64,000 nucleotides of DNA from contig DIXM01000003.1 of the NCBI GenBank assembly GCA_002436025.1, forward strand, positions 1 to 64,000. Direction: 5' to 3'. The position numbers and the translations under genes are program-made. The DNA comes from a candidate division Hyd24-12 bacterium UBA6080. GTDB taxonomy: Bacteria > Fermentibacterota > Fermentibacteria > Fermentibacterales > JCC-6. The notes beneath the pieces were generated by a model. The model saw nothing but the letters and a program-made list of their open reading frames with translations, ran no database searches and had not been told where the DNA came from. Shown piece after piece: positions 50,039 to 59,584 of this stretch. The number at the start of each line of letters is the position of its first letter. Positions within the stretch are counted from its first letter, which is position 1.

Positions 50039-52413
50039 AGCATATCCTGGGGGTCCACATCCACCGTCATTCGAACACCGCCGTGGTTTTCCCTTATGAA
50101 GGCTTCTTCAGCCAGTTTTACGGCAGTGGCGATGTCTTTATGCCCTGGTGCCGTTACAAGAATGCTCCAGCGGAAATTGTCGCCTATTCGGGGAAGGGCT
50201 GCCGGGCACGGCCCCCTGAGCTGGATGCCCGCCGGGGAAGCCACCGCCTCTCCGACCCGGGAAGCGGCGTGTTCGACCCTGTCGCTGTCCGGTCCGAGGA
50301 ACAGAAGCCTCAGCATCCGTGTGAACGGGGGAAGGGCAAGCACCCTGCGAATGTGAAGCTCTCCCCTGGCGAAGCCGGGATAATCATGGATGCAAGCGGC
50401 GCTGATGGCCGGGTCATCCGGACAGCCCGTCTGAATGAGGACCTCACCCGGGGAGTTGCCCCGGCCAGCCCTTCCCGCGGCCTGAAGAAGCAGGGAGAAA
50501 ACCCTTTCGGCGCTTCTGAAATCGGGCAGTGAAAGCCCCATCTCCGCGTTGACGACCCCCACAAGGGTCACATTTGGAAAGTCATGCCCCTTCGCCACCA
50601 TCTGGGTGCCCAGGAGAACGTCGGCCCCGCCCTGCCTGAAAATGTCGAGTATCCTTCTGTGGGCGGACTTTCCCCGTGTCGTGTCAGTGTCCATCCGCAG
50701 AACCCTTGTTCCGGGGAGCTGCTTTGCCAGGACTTCCTCCACCTTCTGTATGCCCGGCCCGGTCCTGACGAACCTTTCGGCACCGCAAACGGGACAGGGA
50801 CCACCGGCGGCTTTCCAGTGAGAGCAGTGATGGCATCTGAGCAGCTCGCCCCGTTTGTGGTACGTCATGGCGATGCCGCAGTGGGGGCACTTTTCGGTGT
50901 GACCGCAGTGGAAGCACATCTGTATGGGGGAATGGCCGCGCCGGTTCACCAGCAGGATAACCTGTCCCCCGCGGCTGGTGTGCTTCCCGATGGCCGAGAG
51001 AAGCGTGTCGGTCACCAGCCTGTTTTCCATGTCCCTGGTGTCAATGAGCCTGATCTTCGGAAGAACCGCCCCGCCAACCCTGTCCGGCAGGGCCAGAAGG
51101 GTGTACCTGCGCGTGATGGTGTTCTGAAAACTTTCCATGGAGGGTGACGCCGAGCCCAGGACTACCGGTATGGACAGCATCGAGCCCAGGAGGACCGCCA
51201 TGTCCCGGGCGTTGTAGAAGGGAAGCTCCCCCTGCTTGTAGCTTCCGTCATGCTCCTCGTCCACCACTATCACTCCCGGATCGGGGAGTGGCGCGAAAAG
51301 GGCGCTTCTCGCCCCGATGACTATGGGGCGCAGGCCGCGGCGGACCATGTTCCATGCGTCAAGCCTCTCGCCGCGTGACAGCCCGCTGTGAAGGACCGCG
51401 ACCTTTCCGGGAAACCTGGAATTGAACCTGTTCACCAGCTGCGGTGTCAGGCTTATCTCGGGAACCAGGACCAGGGCCTGCCGTCCTTCGGTCATCACCC
51501 TGTCTATCACACGGAGGTAAACCTCGGTCTTTCCGCTTCCCGTTATGCCATGGAGCAGGAAAGTCCCCTTTCCCGAAGAGGCAACCGCATCAACCGCGGC
51601 CCGCTGTTCCGGGGTGAGCGCCGGCGCGGGGTGGGCTTCTGTGGGCAGCCCCAGAAGGGGATCGCGGGAGACCTCGCGTTTTTGTTCCGACAGCAGTCCC
51701 TGCAGCACCAGTCTTTTCAGGGATTCCAGGGAGGCTCCGCACTCCGAGAGAAGCCATGATCTTGAAACGGGTTCCATCGCGGAAGCGATCCTCACCAGTA
51801 TTTCGGCCTGTTTCGGCGCCCGGCCCCTTATGGCCTGGGCTGCTTTGACCAGCTCCGCGGGTTGCACCCGGGCTTCCACCACCGTTTCGAACTTCTGTGG
51901 AGGGAGCGATCCCGGGCGATGGAGAAGCAGCGCCAACCCCTTCGCGGCATCACTGAAAAGCGTTGCTTCAAACGGAAAGCGCGCGGGGGCAGAAGCTTTC
52001 AGCGCGTCGTACGGGTACAGCCCCGGTTTCCGGCACAACTCGATGAGCCCGGCTCCCGCGGCCACATCCAGCACGCGAACGGCTGTTCCCTGCATTCCTG
52101 GTGGGAACCCGCACGCCGCACACAACCCGGGGGGAGCGAAGTAGTATTCGGCCATCCATCGCAGGAGCCGCAGCACCCAGGAAGGCGGAAGAGGGTGCGG
52201 ATCGAGCCGCTCGAGAAGGGGCTTCAGAGTCCTGTCGCCCTGGGGGACCCCGCCTTCGGACCAGACCATGCCAACGACCCTGGCTCCGCCGAATTCAACT
52301 GCCACCCTGCACCCCGTCAGCGTTCCGCCGTCGAGGTCAGGGGGGACCGAATAGGTGAAGGTTCCCCAGACCGGTCTTGGAACAGCGACTTCCACGGTTC
52401 GGACGATTGTCAT
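50035..52413 (-). CDS. priA: primosomal replication protein N' (PriA helicase)
   Basis: This 792-residue 3'-5' helicase restarts stalled replication forks. It has the N-terminal DNA-binding domain (VEVAVPRPVWGTFTYSVP), helicase motif I LLHGITGSGKTEVYLRVI, motif Ia VLVPEISLTPQLV, DEEH box VIVVDEEHDGSYKQ, motif III LGSASPSMESF, and the eight-cysteine zinc insert from CFHCGHTEKCPHC to CPVCGAERF. Motifs V and VI follow (LLGTQMVAKGHDFPNVTLVGV and QAAGRAGRG). ATG 52413 overlaps the stop of the upstream amidohydrolase gene (ATGA). It is convergent with the prenyl-synthase-like gene with a four-base overlap. Confidence 0.95.
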   Translation of the reverse strand: MTIVRTVEVAVPRPVWGTFTYSVPPDLDGGTLTGCRVAVEFGGARVVGMVWSEGGVPQGDRTLKPLLERLDPHPLPPSWVLRLLRWMAEYYFAPPGLCAACGFPPGMQGTAVRVLDVAAGAGLIELCRKPGLYPYDALKASAPARFPFEATLFSDAAKGLALLLHRPGSLPPQKFETVVEARVQPAELVKAAQAIRGRAPKQAEILVRIASAMEPVSRSWLLSECGASLESLKRLVLQGLLSEQKREVSRDPLLGLPTEAHPAPALTPEQRAAVDAVASSGKGTFLLHGITGSGKTEVYLRVIDRVMTEGRQALVLVPEISLTPQLVNRFNSRFPGKVAVLHSGLSRGERLDAWNMVRRGLRPIVIGARSALFAPLPDPGVIVVDEEHDGSYKQGELPFYNARDMAVLLGSMLSIPVVLGSASPSMESFQNTITRRYTLLALPDRVGGAVLPKIRLIDTRDMENRLVTDTLLSAIGKHTSRGGQVILLVNRRGHSPIQMCFHCGHTEKCPHCGIAMTYHKRGELLRCHHCSHWKAAGGPCPVCGAERFVRTGPGIQKVEEVLAKQLPGTRVLRMDTDTTRGKSAHRRILDIFRQGGADVLLGTQMVAKGHDFPNVTLVGVVNAEMGLSLPDFRSAERVFSLLLQAAGRAGRGNSPGEVLIQTGCPDDPAISAACIHDYPGFARGELHIRRVLALPPFTRMLRLLFLGPDSDRVEHAASRVGEAVASPAGIQLRGPCPAALPRIGDNFRWSILVTAPGHKDIATAVKLAEEAFIRENHGGVRMTVDVDPQDML

Positions 52414-53558
52414 GCCAGTCTGTTCATCCCGTCGAGAACCAAAGAACGGGCCTCGCCCGTGGAGAGGGGCAGTGGTGGAAGGGTGGGGAAAACACCGTCT
52501 TCGTAAAGCACGGTCCCTCCACAGGTGAGTTTTGCAACGCGTTCCCTCCACGGCAGTTCGAGGATGTACCGCCACGGGTCTTCGCAGGAGCAAAGCTCAT
52601 CGGTCTCCTGTTGTGAGATCAGGAGTTCGGCTGAATCCTCCTCCATCCCGAAGCCTAAGAACCCGGCCGATTCCCGGGATGCCATGCCGAACCACTTCTC
52701 ACCTGTAACCGCATCCGGAGCTCCCTTCACCGACGCAAGCCCCATGGCCAGCCGCAGGTCCGACGAGAGGTCGAGACCGTTGTTGCACGCTCCTCCGTCG
52801 CTGCCGGCAAGAACCCTGATCCCCTGCCCCAGCATGCCGGGCACATCGGCTATTCCGCTGCCGAGCTTCAGGTTGGCCCACGGGCAGTGGGCCACGGCGG
52901 TGCCGGTCCGGGTGAGCGCCCCGAGTTCGCCGGGCATCATGTGAATGCAGTGGGCGAGGACCGTACGGCTTCCCAGGAAACCGAGATCCCGAAGCAGGTG
53001 GACGTTCCCGCCTGCCGCGCGGATGGCGGGGTCTTCCATCTCACCCGCGGCCTCGGAGCTGTGGGTTGAGCGGTGAATGGACGAATCCTCCCCCGCAAGC
53101 CAGCCCCAGAGATCGCGTGAGCATGACAGGACGAAGCGTGGTGTGAAGGCGTATCCCAGCCTGCCGCCACACAACCTCCTGACCAGCGCGGACTCGTCCT
53201 GCAACCAGGAAAGGGGCTTTGCAATGCAGGACGGCCCAATGTCCATGAGAGAGTTGCCCAGCAATGCCCTGACGCCGCTCTCGCGGAGGATCCGCGCCGT
53301 GACGGAGGAGTGTTCGACCGATCCCATGTCCAGAAGACCGCAGCAGCCCGACGAGAAGAGCTCCCTGAGCCCGAGGATCACTGAAACCTCCATGGTATCG
53401 GGAGTATGTGAAGCCTCGAGCGGCCAGATGCGCTCGGTGAGCCAGGACATCAGCCGCCTGGACTCGGCCATACCCCGGAAAAGGGTCTGGCACAGATGAA
53501 CATGACCCTGGACCAGGGGCGGACACACGAGCCTGCCTTGTTCGATACGCCATTCCAT
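52410..53558 (-). CDS. amidohydrolase of the chlorohydrolase/adenosylhomocysteine deaminase group
   Basis: This 382-residue metal hydrolase has the family order: first metal site QGHVHLCQTLFRG, then STHSSEAAGEM, VLAHCIHMMPGELGAL, and LAGSDGGACNNGLDLSSDLRLAM with the metal aspartate. The SDGGACNNGLDL block resembles the SDGAASNNxLDM of MtaD and related amine deaminases acting on purines or adenosylhomocysteine. The N-terminal beta domain found in full-length members (about 50 residues before HxH) is nearly absent: the HVH comes at residue 19-21. ATG 53558 follows GGGAGG. Substrate is uncertain. It is co-transcribed with priA. Confidence 0.78.
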   Translation of the reverse strand: MEWRIEQGRLVCPPLVQGHVHLCQTLFRGMAESRRLMSWLTERIWPLEASHTPDTMEVSVILGLRELFSSGCCGLLDMGSVEHSSVTARILRESGVRALLGNSLMDIGPSCIAKPLSWLQDESALVRRLCGGRLGYAFTPRFVLSCSRDLWGWLAGEDSSIHRSTHSSEAAGEMEDPAIRAAGGNVHLLRDLGFLGSRTVLAHCIHMMPGELGALTRTGTAVAHCPWANLKLGSGIADVPGMLGQGIRVLAGSDGGACNNGLDLSSDLRLAMGLASVKGAPDAVTGEKWFGMASRESAGFLGFGMEEDSAELLISQQETDELCSCEDPWRYILELPWRERVAKLTCGGTVLYEDGVFPTLPPLPLSTGEARSLVLDGMNRLA

Positions 53559-53670
53559 GCTTGCCTCCCGCACTGAAAACATACCCGCATCGGGGGCCGA
53601 ATCCCAGGTGGGAACCGCACCGGTGTGTTTGTATATCACCTGAAGCAAAAAGCGAAGGGAGAATCCTATC

Positions 53671-54960
53671 TTGAACGTGGTACTTCTTGTTCTCGGCATC
53701 ATCGGGATGGATGTCAGTTCGACCGTTCTGCCCAACGGCCTTCAGGTTTTCACGGCCCGTGACGACACCGCTCCCGTGGTGACGATATGCGTGACCGTGA
53801 AGACGGGCGCGACCTGTGAAACAGAGCTGACCAACGGCCTGGCGCACTTTTACGAGCACATGTTCTTCAAGGGCAATTCGGCCCTTCCCGACCAGACCGC
53901 GTACAACGAGAGGATCAGGGCGCTCGGGATAGTCAGGAACGGCACCACTTCCGATGAAGTGGTCCGCTACTACATCACACTCGAGGCAGCCCTTTTCACT
54001 GAGGGCATGGAGTTCATGAGGGACGCGATGGTTACCCCCCTTTTCGACCAGGGGGAGATGGAACGTGAACGGGCCGTGATAACCGACGAGTACCTGAGGA
54101 ATGCATCATCCCCGTGGTGGGGTTACTGGAAGGCGGTGGAGAACACGGTCTACCCGGAACCCTGGCGGGGCAACACCATAGGAGACCTCGAAGTGATCCA
54201 GTCCGCCTCACCGGAGGTGATGCGGATGTTTCAGGAGAAGTACTACACAGCCGACAACGCGGCGCTGTTCATCCTGGGAGACATTGATGAGGAAACGGCC
54301 GTGAGCGAGGCCGCCCGGGTGTTCGGTTCGTGGAGCCGGGGCGGCTCAAGTGATTTCGACTCGCTGGGCATTGCAATACGAATAGACAGTGACACGACAG
54401 TCCGGGTTCAGGGGCCCGAGGGAGTTGGACAGATCAGGATAATGATGATGGGTCCAACGATGGAAGGGGACAGGTCGGCGACCTACGCCGGGGATGTGTG
54501 GGGCGGATACCTCAGCCTCACCAGCAGAAGGTTCCAGCGCAACCTTGTCACCGACGGCCCTTTCTCACAGGTTTACGGAAGCTACTACACCCAGAGGTTC
54601 TCCCCCGCCGTAACCTTCGGCGGCACCATAGCTCCCGAAAGGCTCGAGGAGGGCCTGGAGCTCCTTAACGCCGAGATCGAGGCCATGACCGTTCCGGGGT
54701 ACTTCGACGAGGAGGGGCTCGACATGGCCAGGGAACTGCTGAGAAGGGACAGGCGTCTTTCAAGGGAGTCTTCGAGCGACATGGCCATCGAAACCCTTCC
54801 CTTCTGGTGGGTACAGGGCAACGGCCTCGAATACTATCAGACCTACGAGGACGGCATCGCGCTCACCGGGCAGGACTTGGTGGTGGAATTCGTAGAAAAG
54901 TACGTCGCGGGTGCCCCAAGGGCACTGTTCCTGGTGACGCCGGAAGGTGGTGCGCTGTGA
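53671..54960 (+). CDS. M16-family zinc peptidase, catalytic subunit
   Basis: This 429-residue peptidase of the pitrilysin/processing-peptidase family has the inverted zinc motif HxxEH in LAHFYEHMFFKG and the distal glutamate in ERERAVITDEYLRNA. The four-domain M16B layout continues with YYTADNAALFILGDIDEETA and the C-terminal FGGTIAPERLEEGLELL. A short hydrophobic N terminus (MNVVLLVLGIIGMDV) may be a secretion signal. TTG 53671 follows AAGGGAGAA. It overlaps a second M16-like gene, and such pairs form heterodimers with one active subunit. Confidence 0.85.
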   Translation: MNVVLLVLGIIGMDVSSTVLPNGLQVFTARDDTAPVVTICVTVKTGATCETELTNGLAHFYEHMFFKGNSALPDQTAYNERIRALGIVRNGTTSDEVVRYYITLEAALFTEGMEFMRDAMVTPLFDQGEMERERAVITDEYLRNASSPWWGYWKAVENTVYPEPWRGNTIGDLEVIQSASPEVMRMFQEKYYTADNAALFILGDIDEETAVSEAARVFGSWSRGGSSDFDSLGIAIRIDSDTTVRVQGPEGVGQIRIMMMGPTMEGDRSATYAGDVWGGYLSLTSRRFQRNLVTDGPFSQVYGSYYTQRFSPAVTFGGTIAPERLEEGLELLNAEIEAMTVPGYFDEEGLDMARELLRRDRRLSRESSSDMAIETLPFWWVQGNGLEYYQTYEDGIALTGQDLVVEFVEKYVAGAPRALFLVTPEGGAL

Positions 54961-56501
54961 CAGGGGCGCTTCTGGGGTCAATACTGGTCCTCCTTCCCGG
55001 GAACGTGACAACATTCGAGCTCGACAACGGGATCGGGGTCATCACACGCACCATCCCCGGCGAGGTGGAGGGCCTTTCGGTTTTCATGATCGGCGGGACC
55101 AGGCTGAGGGATACCGAGACCCAGGGGCTTGAAGCCCTGGCGCTTGAAGCCGCCATGGCCGGCGGAGGCGAGTTTCCCGGCGAAAGGTGGCGCGAGGTCA
55201 TGGACCGGACCCGGGCCGAACTGACGGGAAGCTACAACTACGATTTCAGCAGGCTTCACCTGCGCTGTCTGACCGAGGACATGCCCCTTCTGGTAACGGG
55301 ACTTCTGCAGTGCCTGACCGAGCCCGAGCTGTCGGAAACATCTGTCGAAAGGGCAAAAAGGCAGGCTGTTGCCCAGTTGAGCCTGGAAATGGTGGACCCG
55401 GATGACAGGGTCTGGCTTGTTGCCAACGAGGGTTTCATGCCGGTCGGTCACCCCTACCTTCTCCGGCCCGAGGGTACCGTGGAAGCCGTGGCCTCGTTCA
55501 CTTCTTATCAGATGCGCGACCTGCTCGAAGAGAGGGTCCGCGGGGGCAACATTCTCATAACCCACGCCGGTCCAACTGAACCCCAGGAGCTGAGAAGACT
55601 GCTGGAGGGCAGTTTTGGCGGGTTACCCCCGGGTGCGGACGAACCGGCGGCTGTCGCTCCCCCCGGAGCACCGCGTGACACCTTGGTCGTCAGGGAGATG
55701 GACGCCACTACGACCTACGCTGTGGTCAAGTTCGAGGCGCCTCCCGCGGGTCACCCTGACCTTCCCGCGTTCCAGGCGGCGATGATGGTTGCGGATGAGC
55801 TGATCTGGCAGGTCCTCAGGACCGACAACGCCCTCACATACGCCGCGGGCGCCGGAGTGACAACAACTTACGCCCAGAACTGGGGCTACATGTACGTCAC
55901 CACATCAAGCCCGCATCTGGCCTGTTCCCTTCTTACTGAAGTTCTTCGCACCGTGGCACTTGGGGAGGTTGCCCCGGAAATGATCCGTGGTGTCGTGCGC
56001 ACCCAGGTCACCCTCGACGGCATCAGGGCCCAGACCATGGACACCCAGTGCTGGCTGATGGGGGCGGGCGCCATCTCCGCCGGCCACTGGAGCAGCCTTT
56101 TCGACGCTGCACAGCGGTTCGGCAGCCTTACCCCGCCCGACATCTCTTCCGCCGTCAGAAGATGGGCGGACACCGCGGCCTGGGGCATTATCACCGGCAG
56201 TGCAGCAGATCTGGACATCACCGGCCCGATCCCCCTGGGCATCCACCCCATGAACGAACAGGGGCTTGTGACCTTGAACGGAAGCATCCAGGTCCTTTTC
56301 CCCGGCTCCCGCTCGGAAACTGTCCTGCTCACCGATGACCTCACCGGTGGGTCCTACGCCCTGGTGGGCGACCGGGCACGCAGGCTGATAGCTGAGGGCG
56401 CCACCCGGGCCTCGGTTCTTGGAGTGCTTTCCCAGGAGGGCTGGTCGGTACGGGAGGAACTGCCCAGGATAATGGTCACAGAGGTTCGGGAGGGGTTCTG
56501 A
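54957..56501 (+). CDS. M16-family non-catalytic partner with C-terminal extension
   Basis: This 514-residue paralogue of the upstream peptidase lacks the HxxEH zinc site: the aligned position reads GLEALALEAAMAGG. The fold is preserved (FELDNGIGVITRTIPG, VEGLSVFMIGGTRLRD, LTYAAGAGVTTTYAQNWGYMYV). It probably completes the substrate chamber. About 70 residues at the C terminus (from GSIQVLF onward, with GGSYALVGDRARRLIAEGATRASVLGVL) extend beyond the domain and recall small PqqD-like folds, only as an impression. GTG 54957 overlaps the upstream stop (GTGA). The extracellular or periplasmic location follows that of the partner. Confidence 0.78.
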   Translation: MTGALLGSILVLLPGNVTTFELDNGIGVITRTIPGEVEGLSVFMIGGTRLRDTETQGLEALALEAAMAGGGEFPGERWREVMDRTRAELTGSYNYDFSRLHLRCLTEDMPLLVTGLLQCLTEPELSETSVERAKRQAVAQLSLEMVDPDDRVWLVANEGFMPVGHPYLLRPEGTVEAVASFTSYQMRDLLEERVRGGNILITHAGPTEPQELRRLLEGSFGGLPPGADEPAAVAPPGAPRDTLVVREMDATTTYAVVKFEAPPAGHPDLPAFQAAMMVADELIWQVLRTDNALTYAAGAGVTTTYAQNWGYMYVTTSSPHLACSLLTEVLRTVALGEVAPEMIRGVVRTQVTLDGIRAQTMDTQCWLMGAGAISAGHWSSLFDAAQRFGSLTPPDISSAVRRWADTAAWGIITGSAADLDITGPIPLGIHPMNEQGLVTLNGSIQVLFPGSRSETVLLTDDLTGGSYALVGDRARRLIAEGATRASVLGVLSQEGWSVREELPRIMVTEVREGF

Positions 56502-57889
56502 TGGAACAAAGGGAAGTTGTCATAGTCGGCGCCGGGACCGCCGGCCTCACGGCGCTCTCCCAGGTACGGAAGCGCACCGCTGACTTCGTTCTGATAAACG
56601 ACGGCCCCTACGGCACCACATGTGCCAGGGTGGGGTGCATGCCCTCGAAGGCCCTTATCGAAGCCGCCGGTATCCGCTTCAAAAGCAGGCTCCTCGGGGA
56701 GATGGGAATGAAGCCGTCCAAAGAGCCCGAGGTTGTTGGCAGCAGGGTAATGGAGAGGGTGAGAAGGCTCAGGGACCGGTTCGTGAAGGGTGTCCTCGAG
56801 TCGACCGACAACCTGGGTGATAAAAACATCCCGGGAAGGGCTGTCATCCTCGAACCCGACCTGATTGAGGTGAACGGCAGAAAGATAAGGGCCCGGAACC
56901 TCATCCTGGCCCCCGGCTCAACCCCGGTGCTCCCTGCCCCGTGGGCGCGTTTTTCAAGCCACATGCTGACAAGCGACACGCTCTTCGAGATCGAAGACCT
57001 TCCTGAAAGCCTCGCGGTGATCGGTCTGGGGGCCATCGGCCTGGAGATGGCCCAGGCCATGAGCCGCCTTGGAGTGAGGGTGGAGGGGTTCGACGCGGCC
57101 CCCACGATTGCCGGTATAACCGACCCCCGGGTTTCGGAGAGGGCTGTTGAGATACTTGGTCGTGAGTTCCCCGTTCACCTGGAAACCAAAGTTGAGCTCA
57201 CGCAGAGCGGCGAAGGGATCTCGTTAGGCGGCAAAACCTTTCAGAAGATCCTGGTGGCCGTGGGAAGAAAACCCAACATCGCGGGACTGGGGCTTTTGAA
57301 CCTGGGTGTTCCACTGGACGCGCGAGGGCTTCCCCGGTTCAACCCGCTGACGATGCAGGTGGGTAACCTCAGGGTGTTCCTGGCGGGCGACGCCAACGGA
57401 AGGGCACCCGTGCTTCACGAGGCCGCAGATGACGGGTTCATCGCGGGAAGGAACGCCCTCGAGGAAACCCCCCGTGAATACTGTCGGAGGGCCAGGCTGG
57501 GAATAGTGTTCACCAGCCCCGACATCGCCGTGGCGGGCATGCGTTACGGCGAGATCACGCCGGAGAGCGCCGCTGTGGGCGAGGCTGACTTCAGCGTGCA
57601 GGGCAGGGCGATAACCGCCGGTGAGAACCATGGGCTTCTCAGGGTCTACGCCGACACCGACACGGGCCTGATCCTGGGCTCGGAGATGGTGGCCCCGCAC
57701 GGCGAGCACATCGCGCATCTGCTCGCTTGGGCGATCCAGCAGAAACTCACGGTTTCGGAAGCGCTGCGGATGCCATTTTACCACCCGGTGGTGGAGGAGG
57801 GACTTCGTGGCGCCCTGAGGAACGCTGCGGCGCGCATGAAGACCCGCCCGGAAGAGATCAGCCTTTGCCCGGGGCTTCCGGTGGAGTAG
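56501..57889 (+). CDS. lpd: dihydrolipoamide dehydrogenase-like disulfide oxidoreductase
   Basis: This 462-residue flavoprotein has the FAD loop VVIVGAGTAGLTAL, redox-active cysteines in GTTCARVGCMPSKALIEAA, NAD loop LAVIGLGAIGLEMAQAMSRLG, VAVGRKPNIAGL, FLAGDANGRAPVLHEAADDG and the C-terminal His-Glu pair in PFYHPVVEEGL. The TTCARVGCMPSK variant marks a subgroup of lipoamide-dehydrogenase-like proteins that are not tied to a 2-oxoacid complex; no E1/E2 genes are near. Other disulfides or low-molecular thiols are possible substrates. ATG 56501 shares one base with the previous stop. Confidence 0.85.
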   Translation: MEQREVVIVGAGTAGLTALSQVRKRTADFVLINDGPYGTTCARVGCMPSKALIEAAGIRFKSRLLGEMGMKPSKEPEVVGSRVMERVRRLRDRFVKGVLESTDNLGDKNIPGRAVILEPDLIEVNGRKIRARNLILAPGSTPVLPAPWARFSSHMLTSDTLFEIEDLPESLAVIGLGAIGLEMAQAMSRLGVRVEGFDAAPTIAGITDPRVSERAVEILGREFPVHLETKVELTQSGEGISLGGKTFQKILVAVGRKPNIAGLGLLNLGVPLDARGLPRFNPLTMQVGNLRVFLAGDANGRAPVLHEAADDGFIAGRNALEETPREYCRRARLGIVFTSPDIAVAGMRYGEITPESAAVGEADFSVQGRAITAGENHGLLRVYADTDTGLILGSEMVAPHGEHIAHLLAWAIQQKLTVSEALRMPFYHPVVEEGLRGALRNAAARMKTRPEEISLCPGLPVE

Positions 57890-58121
57890 GAAAACTCAGG
57901 AAAACGAACAGCCTCCAAGCAGGGTCCCAGTCGAAGCACACGCGGCTTGTTGACCCTCCGACGGACTGGCGCAATCTTTCATTGGTAAATGCGCATCATT
58001 TGAACCGTCAGCAGGAAGCCCGGGGCACACTGCGCTGAAAGCGTTACGGAATCCACTACTGCTCCGAGCTTTCACCGGAGGCTTGGACCGACTCGGCCGC
58101 CGAAAGCAATGGGATGAGCAA
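57890..58121. other. intergenic boundary of the AT-richer insert
   Basis: This 232-base stretch has no convincing ORF. TTGACC occurs in it, but without a suitable -10. Base composition shifts toward AT from about here. I see no direct repeat or integrase site that would define the edge of the insert. Confidence 0.4.
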
Positions 58122-59141
58122 ATGAGCAAAGACCTTACAAATTCCTCGGTAGATAGGCAGAACGTTCTCAACAACCCATATGCGCTCGCTGAGATCGAGA
58201 GGGCTGCCGGCATTCATGGCATTCCGTTCGAGGGCAGGACGGTGGTGCTCAAGGAACAGGTGGCAGCTTTTTTCGAGGTGACCCCTCGAACGGTGGACAA
58301 CTACCTGGAGAAATTCAGCGCCGAACTACGACAAAACGGGTATGAGCTGCTGAAAGGTAAGCGCTTGCAGAAGTGCAAGATAGCAATTCAGGCCACCTTT
58401 GGTCACGAAGCAGATTTCGTGACCAAAACCACCGTGCTGGGAGTTTTCGATTTTCGAGCATTTCTCAATCTCGCCATGGTGATGACGGAGTCCGAACGCG
58501 CCGGACTCCTAAGGAAAGCAATTCTGGACATCGTCATCGACACCATCAACCGGCGCACGGGCGGCGGCACGAAGTACATCAATCAGCGCGATGAGGATTT
58601 TATCCAGTCGGCGTTCATCGAGGAGAGTTACCGCAAGCAGTTCACCGATGCCCTGAAGGATTGTGTGGACATGGGCAACTTCAAATATGCGCTATACACG
58701 GATAAGATCTATTTCAGCATCTTCCGCGAGAAAGCGCACGAGTACCGGAGTGTGCTCCGGTTGGATCATCGTGCCGTCGTCCGCGATACCTTTTACTCGG
58801 AAGTGCTCGATCTCATTGCCGCATACGAGTGTGGTTTCGGTGATACGCTCTTTCAAGCATGCGAGAAAGCAGGCCGCAAACTGACTTCGTGGGAAGTAGA
58901 CGCGTTGTTTTCGATTTTTGAATCACAGGCCCACTGGAAGCCGTTGATCGAAAAAGCCCGCAACAAGATGGCCAGCCGCGACCTGGCTTTTCGGGATGCC
59001 TTGCACCTGCAGCTTCAGGAATATGTCACTCCTCTTCAGCGCGATGAGTTCGAACGGTTTCTCGGCGAGAAGAGTAAAGAACTGGCTGAGCGTTTGGAGG
59101 AAGCCAAGGATGTAATGAAACGCCTGAAGGAAAGACAGTGA
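58122..59141 (+). CDS. HTH protein, probable antitoxin or regulator partner of Doc
   Basis: This 339-residue protein has an N-terminal helix-turn-helix-like region (VVLKEQVAAFFEVTPRTVDNYLEKFSAELRQNGYELLKG), similar in style to RhuM or ORF6N DNA-binding domains. A long alpha-helical body follows, and the C terminus is a charged helix (FLGEKSKELAERLEEAKDVMKRLKERQ). No enzyme motif was found. Codon use is AT-richer than in neighbouring genes. It ends in TGATG with the Doc gene, so they are translated together and probably form a toxin-antitoxin-like pair; that role is inference. ATG 58122 has only a weak ribosome site. Confidence 0.62.
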   Translation: MSKDLTNSSVDRQNVLNNPYALAEIERAAGIHGIPFEGRTVVLKEQVAAFFEVTPRTVDNYLEKFSAELRQNGYELLKGKRLQKCKIAIQATFGHEADFVTKTTVLGVFDFRAFLNLAMVMTESERAGLLRKAILDIVIDTINRRTGGGTKYINQRDEDFIQSAFIEESYRKQFTDALKDCVDMGNFKYALYTDKIYFSIFREKAHEYRSVLRLDHRAVVRDTFYSEVLDLIAAYECGFGDTLFQACEKAGRKLTSWEVDALFSIFESQAHWKPLIEKARNKMASRDLAFRDALHLQLQEYVTPLQRDEFERFLGEKSKELAERLEEAKDVMKRLKERQ

Positions 59142-59584
59142 TGGCATGGGTGTGTTTGACATTGGAGCAGGCGATTGAGATCCATCGGAAGACGGTGGAG
59201 GTTAGCGGCGGTGGATCCACCGACCAGCTTGAAACCAGCAAACTTGATTCCGTTCTGCAACACATTCAAAACGACGATTACTATCCCACATTCAATGCCA
59301 AGATAACGCATTTATTCTTCTCTGCCTGCAAATTGCACTGTTTTTTAGATGGCAACAAACGCATCGCCATAACGTTATGCGCGCAAATGCTCTTGTTGAA
59401 CGGCTATTTGCGAAGCGTTCACGCCTTCATTCGTGAGTCGGAAAACATCAGCTACCACGTAGCTGCCGGCAAAATCTCGAAGGAATTGCTTGGCGAGTGG
59501 TTTGCGGCGGTACTCTGTGATACTGAAGACGACGAGTCTCTCAAATTGAAAATCTACAACGCGATAGCCAGAGAGAACGCATGA
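59141..59584 (+). CDS. Doc/Fic-family toxin (death-on-curing)
   Basis: This 147-residue Fic-fold protein has the catalytic motif His66-CFLDGNKR (residues 66-74) in a Doc-like setting, KLHCFLDGNKRIAITLCAQMLLLNGY; the usual proline after the histidine is a cysteine. Doc proteins phosphorylate EF-Tu, while other Fic proteins AMPylate targets. ATG 59141 has AAGGAAAG upstream. The gene is AT-richer than its surroundings and directly follows the HTH gene. No short Phd antitoxin is present, so the larger HTH protein is the likely partner. Confidence 0.82.
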   Translation: MAWVCLTLEQAIEIHRKTVEVSGGGSTDQLETSKLDSVLQHIQNDDYYPTFNAKITHLFFSACKLHCFLDGNKRIAITLCAQMLLLNGYLRSVHAFIRESENISYHVAAGKISKELLGEWFAAVLCDTEDDESLKLKIYNAIARENA

